A stretch of DNA of 64,000 nt from Tetranychus cinnabarinus (lineage: Eukaryota; Arthropoda; Arachnida; Trombidiformes; Tetranychidae). Where the stretch lies: contig WHVY01000001.1 in assembly GCA_022266195.1 (NCBI GenBank), forward strand, positions 17,422,001 to 17,486,000, written 5' to 3'. Positions 56,613-64,000 of the stretch are shown here, piece by piece. The notes beneath the pieces were generated by a model, which ran no database searches, had not been told where the DNA came from, and worked only from the letters and a program-made list of their open reading frames with translations. The translations under genes and the position numbers were made by a program. Within the stretch, counting starts at the first letter, position 1. Each line of letters begins with the position of its first letter.

Positions 56613-58913
56613 CTGTCAAAGAGAAGAATGGATTAAAAATTATAATTACACATCAACAACATTTGACTGATTTCACTATTAACCGGTTCATCTTATCGAT
56701 ACAATCATCTTGTAAATAGCTAATCTAACCATATCATCGGAATAGTCATCAGTACATAAGTCCTTAAAGAGTTGTTAATTTGGTGTTAATGATTAATTTG
56801 ATAATAATGATCACATACCCCTTCTACGCTAAATTTTTTTGATCAACGAAACTCACGATCATCTGGTTAGTTTCACGTTCAATCTAAAGGCTGCTATTTG
56901 ATATAGCCTTTCTTTTATTGGCTTTAATCAAAACCTAACTTGATTTATCTCCACTTTAATCTCAAATCATTCCATTTTTAAGCATTTGCTCGATTGCTCC
57001 TCAATTGTTCCATCTAGGCTGCTAATGGCTTTGAATTGAAAATACTCGGAGTATTTTGTTTAACTGCGACTGGATTCAAATTCATCAGTTTATCTGCACA
57101 AAAATGGAAAGAAGAAGGTTACATCAATAAAAATTAAACAATTTTCAGTTTTTTACAACCTTCATAATTTAATCAATAGCGAACTTTTGATACTTTGTAT
57201 CAATTTTTATGAAATTTATTGTTCATTTTAAAATTCAAAGGTAATCAATTCAATTTTACGATCTTCATTGACATTTTTAACTATCAACATAAATATTGCA
57301 ATCAGACAAACATAAAACAAAAACCAGTTGTATTGCATTGAAAGGCATAAAAAAGTCTGCATTATGTTGAATCAAATTAATTGCACAATGTGGTCTCTGA
57401 GTAAACATGATAAGCAATTCAATTACTCAATGGACATTCAGTTTGACCAGGATTGTACCTCAAGTAAGCAAGGAAAAACAAAGAGTCTAAAAGTCCAGGT
57501 TCAGGAATAAAAATAAAGAAACTGTCATGGCTAATTCAGAACTACTGGGTTCAGATTTATTTTTAATTTTGCTAATTTGATTGTTGTTATCGATTAATGG
57601 GCGAAAATATTAAAAGATATCAAAATGATTTGAAAGATTATTTTGTAAACAGATTCAAATGAGGTAAGGTATCAGCCTTTCTATTCATAACACCATTACT
57701 GTTAGTGCACTTACACTAGATTTATGAATTCACCAACTGAATCTAAATCTTTTGCTTCCCTTTCTTCTCCTTTCTACTTTCACCTTTTTCTTTCTTCTCC
57801 AACCAAGTTAAGTCATTTTTCTTCCTCATCATCAACCAGCTTCACAACTACCAGATGGGTTTGCATCCCAACAATATCCATCATCATTCTCTTTCGCCTT
57901 TATCTTCTCCCCCCTCCTTAAGCTTTACTTTTCAAGTACAGTCGTACTTACAATTTACCTGTTGATTTTCAATAGATACAGAAGTAATCGAACACACTCT
58001 CTCTTCCTGACTGCCTCTTTCTCCCTCATCTGACACACACTATTCATCTTTCTTCCTCTCTTGTTTATTTTGCCCCTTCTTCATTCTTATCTCATCTTTC
58101 TTTTCTTCCTCTTACCTTAAAAAAACCTGATCTAGACGCACTGTCACTTTCTCATTTTACCTTTGGCAATCAAAACTTAAAAAAAGGAAACAATGAGCAA
58201 TACATATTAATTGTAAATAGCAACTTACCTTTTGCCTTTGAACCAAAGAAAAATTGGGTTTTCTTTATATTAAACATACTGGTAAACTGGTGTCAGCCTT
58301 AAAACATGCACAACACAAAGACTGGTTTTATAGCATACAAGTTAGTCTTTTAGTTCTTTCTTTTCCTCTTAAGCCTCTAAGCTGATCTTTTCCATCCAGG
58401 TAAAGTTGAGAATTATTTGGTTAAAATTTTTAAACATTAACAAATTATAAAAGCTGTTTCAGACTAAAGACTTTTCAGTTTTTACTGATCTCATCTCAAC
58501 AAATAAATTCTTAATTTACCCGCCAATTATTTAATATCACACCAATCTTTACTGCTGCCATCTTTCGGATCATTGAACGTCTCCCAAAGGCTTTACTTCG
58601 GATCGAGTGGCAAAGCTCTTAAATTTCAGTATTTCAGCCCAACTCCAACTAGCAGATGAAGACCAACCACAATTAATTTAATTATGTGAGTCCTACCCTA
58701 AACCTTTTTTATGTTTCAACCGTTCATTTGATTATTATTATTTTACCTTTTTACTTCTCTTTGCTGTTGGCATGTGATAAATCGTGGATGCAAATATGAA
58801 ACTGTGATGTGCTCAAGAAAAAAACCTAAATCATCTATCACCGAACACTCTTTAAAGGCAACTTTAGATCAGTTTACTCAAAAATTTTGAGTCAAATTTT
58901 GTTTTTGTGTGAT
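56613..58913. other. Gap before the MITE copy and DCAF11, no gene seen
   Basis: CT-rich stretches at 57745-57920 and 57985-58125 resemble those before the globin and Tribbles genes. A non-coding first exon of DCAF11 could end at about 58686 (AATTATGTGAGTCC context), but this is only a guess. No coding gene is supported. Confidence 0.45.
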
Positions 58914-59316
58914 AGTTAAACCACTGCATCGAGAAGTTATGAGATATAAACTCGAGGGCGAAGCCCGAGAGTTTTATCTCATAGCTTCGAGATATTGTGG
59001 TTTAACTGATTTAAACCACTATGTAATCTAATCTCAACACTTTTTTTAATTTTCAAGACACATTTTTGTCTTGATTTTCCATTGCTTTCAATGGGTTTTC
59101 ATATTTTCATTTTAAGTTTCTTATCATTTTCATTTTTCATTTTGACTTTTTTTATCAGGTCCAATCACTCTCTTTATCACTGTCTTAGACCAAACTGTGC
59201 ATATTTAGTTAACAGTGTTAGTTAACCATCAAGTTAACCAATTTCAAAATAGCGTCAGATTATACAATTTAACCATTTGATTAAATACTGGTTACCCTAA
59301 ACGTAGTGGTTTAAAT
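58914..59316 (-). mobile_element. MITE-like element, copy 2
   Basis: Reverse-complement copy of the element at 1797-2196, very similar by eye over the whole length, with the same inverted ends (TTAAACCACTGCATCGAG and CGTAGTGGTTTAA) and the same central hairpin around CTCGGGCTTCGCCCTCG. It lies about 300 bases upstream of the DCAF11 start codon. It has no coding frame. Confidence 0.75.
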
Positions 59317-59627
59317 ATATTTAATTACACCTTTTTCAATACTATTCTAGTTATCTAATTTATCTGTTCAATTTTAGAGAAAAAAGATTTTAGTATTTTT
59401 TCGTAAATCCTTTTTATTTTAGTTGGAAAGAAAGACAAGAATAGAATAGAGTTATTACATATGTATTTATATATATTTATATATTTTTTGATTAATATAT
59501 ACAGATGAATGTTTCCTCTCGCTCTTTTTTTATTTTGTTTCTGTGATTTTTGAACCATTGGGAAAATAGTAGCTCAGTATATACAACTGTTATAAATACT
59601 GTTATTGTTTTTATTTTAATTTATATT
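59317..59627. other. Immediate upstream region of DCAF11
   Basis: AT-rich, with several TATATATTTATATA-like stretches near 59460-59500. No defined promoter could be chosen and no gene is seen. Confidence 0.45.
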
Positions 59628-61183
59628 ATGGAATCTAACAATGATCAGATCGATGCTTCATCATTTTCACCAAATCCTCGCCAGCAAAATGAGGATTCAT
59701 CATCAACCAACCCTCCATCAACTCGATCATCATCAGTGGGCTCAGCTCATCAACTGAGTGACAGAGGATTTAGTGACTCCTATTTAAATTACTCTTCCAA
59801 CGAGTCCGAAAGTGACCAAGAATCCGATATTGAAGTAATTAATCACCTCATCAGAAGGTGTGTGTGTATGTGTTTATGTTGTGTTTGTTTTTCTTTTCTC
59901 TTTGCATTGTGATTTCCTATGTTCTTTCACATTTTCAGCAAACAATGTTATTTATTTTTTTTAAAAAAACTAGTACTACTTACTTTTTGCTCTTGTTGTT
60001 AAGCATTAATCAGTAGTGTTGATTTATCTTCTTTTCTTATAGTCATTGAAAATGATTTAAAGTGATGAGTGATACAAAGTGCAAGCCTTGAACTCAACTC
60101 CTCTTAAGATTCTTTTTTCTTCTCTGTTTGACTTCTTTCTTCCATGTGTTTTTTATGTTCTAATCCGACTAAGCTAATGATTGTGACTTTTATTTTTTTA
60201 ATCTCGTTCTAGAAGACAGATAAATGTAATTTACGACGGAAGCTCTTCGGATTCTGATGAATTTGTTGAGGCGTATTCTTGTAACAAAAGAAATATGGAT
60301 AGAACCTCAGAACTTCCAGGTAAGCTAATTTTTGATTACTTTATTAGTCCTTAACATGAGGTATATCATTGAATATAAACACGAGTAAAAACAACCTCAG
60401 GGTGAAAGCTGATATCCACTATTGGCTTGAAAAAACTTCTACTTTTGTTGTGTTACAACCAAAGAGAATCAGCCTTTTATAGCAGATTTTCAATATTTAG
60501 CTTCGTTTCCTTATTTACTAGCTATTTTTACTCAAATTTTCATAATTTTTACTTCTAAATTTAAAATAATTTCATGTTAGCTAATGTTTTTTTCTTTTGT
60601 TTCATGTTCTTCCCTCTAATCTAAGCAGATCCTGACCCGGATACTTCAAATCTTGATAAAAGTGATTTAAGGCAGTTAACATTACTTCACTCTGGTCTTA
60701 TCCATTGCCCATCTCTACAAATGCCTTCTTTACCAGCAGTGGTTGCTTCTAGACAGATTGGATCTCTATCAACCAGTGTACCCCGTTATTCATCACCCAA
60801 CTTTACCAAGAGTTACAAATGTTTATTGACTGGAAAATATTTACCTCGAAAAATGGTTAAACTTGATCATTACCCGAGTAAAACTTTTTGTGGCTTTTAC
60901 TCCAAAGAGGGTGATATGTTTCTTACCGCATGTCAAGATTACAATATCAGAATATATGACACAAAAAATGACAGCTTTAGACTAATGAATACAGTCTGGG
61001 CTCGAGATGTAGGCTGGAGTATTCTGGACTCAGACATGAGGTGATTAATATGTTATTAATACTTTTTTTACAAATGATTACCATTGCTAATTCAATTTTA
61101 ATCATTAATTAATTTACCATTTCCCATTTCTTCATGCAGCCCTGATGGACGTCACTTTGTCTATTCTAGTTGGTCTGAATCAC
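59628..61183 (+). CDS. DCAF11: DCAF11 (WDR23) homologue, first four exons, continues beyond the window
   Basis: Exons 59628-59857, 60213-60319, 60629-61040 and 61140-61183 (793 bases so far); all junctions keep frame. DCAF11/WDR23 is a WD40 substrate receptor of the CUL4-DDB1 ubiquitin ligase; it controls the Nrf2/CNC stress response in animals. The N-terminus is Ser/Asp-rich and disordered. The first WD repeats are clear: HYPSKTFCGFYSKEGDMFLT, ACQDYNIRIYDTKND, ARDVGWSILDSDM and SPDGRHFVYSSWSES. The expected next residues (an YIHICN-like strand) are not found before 64000, so the fourth intron is longer than 2.8 kb. The ATG at 59628 is the first in a sensible context. Confidence 0.92.
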
Positions 61184-64000
61184 GTAAGTAATTGGATAAA
61201 AGTTCAATTCCATCATCACTCTCTAAATCATAAAAGATAATATGTTCAAGAGGAAACAAAAACAAAAAAAGTAATCCATCGTAAATAAAAGGATAGGATT
61301 AATCCTTTTCATGACTTAAGATCAGTTGCACTTGTATTGGTATGTTAGGTTTCTTGGTGCACCTGATAAAATTCCTTGGCTACCGATATTTTTCAATGAT
61401 AATCTAGGATTACATATTCTCACTGTTTGTATTATTATATTATTATATTACACATATTATTTTGAATGTTTTTGGGTTAGGTTCCATCCAATCTTTTACT
61501 TTTTTCAGGTTGTTGATTATGATTTATGTCATTTTGTAGATTGATTATTTTCCGAAAATTCCCATTATTAGTTTCAACTCTTTTTTATCTCAGATTTGTG
61601 ATCTTTATACTGAAACTTTATTATTGTGATTACTCACATTCAGCATTCATTTAAGTAATCACACGAGCTTATTCTGTTATTGTAACAGTGATTTACTTGT
61701 CCTGATAGCAAGTGTGACTATTCAGCATCAAATTGAGCAATAATATTAAGCATAGTAACTTAAAGTCACAACATTTCAATTTGAAGCAAAATTGTTGCCA
61801 GAATAATCATAATGAATATGTTTATTGATCATTCATCAACCAGTTGATATTTAAACTATTCAATTATTTCATGATTCAATGCAATTGTAAGCTTCTCTCT
61901 TCATGATAATTGTTGTTTACCTCTTGTTGGTTCAATTAAAATTCAACCATTTGAAACGATTATTCAACTAGATGGTTTAACAGTTTAGTTAGCATAGTTT
62001 AATCAATTTTAACCATATCAAATATGATTGACAATCCATCTTAAATCGATTGCCTGTCATGATTTAATGTAAATCCATGTTAATATTTGCTCAATACTAT
62101 TTTCCGATTGCCTTATTAATTGTTCTACTTGAACTTGATCAATTAATAACCCAATCAACCTTCATATAACCGCTATTACATGAAAATTAACACCAAGTAC
62201 GAGAAAATTACCGCAAATTTTACCACCTACTAACTCTTAATTGTTTACATCTTTATGAATGTTTCTGGTTAATTGAAAATATTTCAATCAGGTTAGCCTC
62301 ATCGTAATTGTAAATTTAACCCGAAAACAATCAAACTTACATTTACATCGTAATAAATTATCTTTGCCTTTAAGTACATTAAACTTGCTCAATTTGTGCC
62401 TCAGGAAACATTTAGCTATTACAGGCTAGCTGTCACCAGGATTTATATGTGACAGTTTGATGATGTTGATGTGATTAAGAATGTTCAAAGAAGCAAATTT
62501 GAAAACTGAATAACTCTTGTGATCAAATTATCTGGAAAACCTCTCCCTTGATCAGCTGATCACCAAAAATGCATGTCATTACAAAATTTATTATCCAAAT
62601 TATTAATTTTCAATATCAAGTACTTGAATACTTACACTTTAATTGTCTGCTTCAATATTTGTTGTTTTGTTTTTCATCTTCCATCTATTATCACTTTTCC
62701 CACTTTCAACTTAAGGTTTCATCTTTCCCAAGACATTGTATTTACTTCATACACTTGATGCATCAACTGACATGGATCCAGTTACAGCAAACACACAATC
62801 AGCTAAAAAAACATGATTTATTGATAATCACCAAGACAGGCTTTAATTGATAACCCTAAATAACCATTAGGCCTTAATTACTTTGATAAGATGATTACTG
62901 AATGACCATTTCAATTTCAACCATTCACTCACTTGAAGCATTCACGAGCCTCTTTCCTTCATTCACTCTAGCCTTCAGGTTATTTCACGTGATATTTTGG
63001 TTCGATTACCCTTGTTTAATCTAATAGCTTGACTGGTTTAAATCATTTTCCCTCCTTTTTGTGTTCGTTACTCATTCGCCTTTTCAGGCTTACCTTCTAA
63101 TTGTTGTGGTTCCATTTGTTGTTCCTAATTTTACACTCAGCAATCTCCTTGAAAATTTTCAGATTTCCCTCTTCTCTTTCCACTCAGATTTCTATTCAAT
63201 TTTCAAGTCATTTCATCCTGAACATTTAATCAAGAGCAAATCTCCCTATCACGGTTACATAAAACTACTAACAAAATATCTAAAAATCTTGGTGCGAACC
63301 CGTGATTGTTTGAACCAACAAAGTTCCGATCAACATCATCAGTGCAAAGTTACACCTTATCAACTGAAAATGTCAATCCTTTTCATCTCTTTCCATTGTA
63401 ATCTTGAAATTGTTGAACATGTTTAAAAATGTAAACATGAACTGTCTCGATGGTGAATATGTTGCCAAATTTAGCTTCATTTAACTCATGATTCTGGTTT
63501 TGTTTCAATATCTTGCAAATGTTTTCAGCTTGCCTTTAATTTTGCCTTTTCCTAACCGTTAAATCACCAACTCTTTATTCACGCCAATCAACTATTCAGA
63601 ACAATTAATTTCATCCATAATCTTTCATCAAGTTAATGATGTCATTTCTAGTTCAAAGTTGTTATACTTAATGTTTTTTTTGTCTGCAATTACTAATAGT
63701 TTTACTGGTTTGAAGTTAACTCGTGTTAGTGCAAATGAACTCAAGTTAAGCCAGTAACTGAGACAAACTTGAATAGATGTTGAACATTACTTCCAAGGTA
63801 ACCAACTGACAACATCCATAATGTTATTATTGCTTTATAATAGTCATGTGATACTTGCAACAATTTATACAAACCTTATTATTATTAGCAATTTCATTGA
63901 CTTTATTTACTGATTTGATTAAACTTGATCTCTTCCAAATTCTGGTTTCATTTCAAATTTTAATCAACAGACCAAAAAAAATCTTTTCGTTTGCTTTACA
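61184..64000 (+). other. Intron 4 of DCAF11, truncated by the window end
   Basis: Starts with GTAAGT. No exon continuing the WD40 domain and no nested gene were found on either strand; the sequence is AT-rich throughout. Confidence 0.6.

Noticed and set aside
61326..61544. Hydrophobic plus-strand frame in DCAF11 intron 4
   Set aside because: AT-rich random frame; it does not continue the WD40 domain and lacks flanking splice sites in the right phase.
1..64000. CRISPR arrays, operons, Shine-Dalgarno sites, integrases or other prokaryotic features
   Set aside because: The window is clearly nuclear animal DNA with introns; no regular spacer-repeat array is present.

Overview
The window is AT-rich eukaryotic DNA with spliced animal genes, ordinary GT-AG introns (one GC-AG), one nuclear tRNA and small repeats. 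The gene set (SERCA, Tribbles, DCAF11, a group III secreted phospholipase A2, a single-domain globin and a PNLDC1-type exonuclease) fits an arthropod. A chelicerate, perhaps a mite, is plausible, but the sequence alone cannot settle this. Exon structures below were built by hand from splice sites, frame continuity and family motifs. Every multi-exon model stays in frame across all of its junctions.

Left part, 1-14 kb: a two-exon globin (+) with a clear TATA/Inr promoter and a mobile element in its intron; a five-exon bee-venom-type phospholipase A2 (-); tRNA-Thr(AGT) (+); an intronless 690-residue protein (+) that looks like a Sen1/senataxin-type helicase without its ATP-binding motifs; and an intronless EB-module membrane protein with a PPxY-type tail (+).

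Middle, 14-37 kb, all on the minus strand: a six-exon Pro/Gln-rich protein with three SFxxLQ motifs (perhaps a muscle Z-disc scaffold), a seven-exon SERCA calcium pump of 1004 residues, about 4.5 kb without genes, and a 13-exon PNLDC1-like 3'-5' exonuclease of 542 residues. The exonuclease has all four DEDD residues and a hydrophobic tail anchor, as expected of the piRNA trimmer.

The striking region is 37-56 kb. It holds at least eight intact, truncated or frameshifted copies of one intronless gene family that I do not recognise. The products are secreted or GPI-anchor-like Ser/Thr-rich acidic proteins that share a signal peptide, promoter and 3' spacer. Six copies are on the minus strand next to PNLDC1. 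Two are on the plus strand on the far side of a divergent Tribbles pseudokinase gene. Two broken pieces of PNLDC1 (exons 1-4) are embedded in the array. Both end at the same breakpoint, so the 5' part of PNLDC1, the spacer and the array gene appear to have been duplicated together and once inverted.

Right end, 56-64 kb: a decayed coding remnant (-), a second copy of the mobile element found in the globin intron (opposite orientation, nearly identical), and the first four exons of a DCAF11 homologue (+) that runs off the window.
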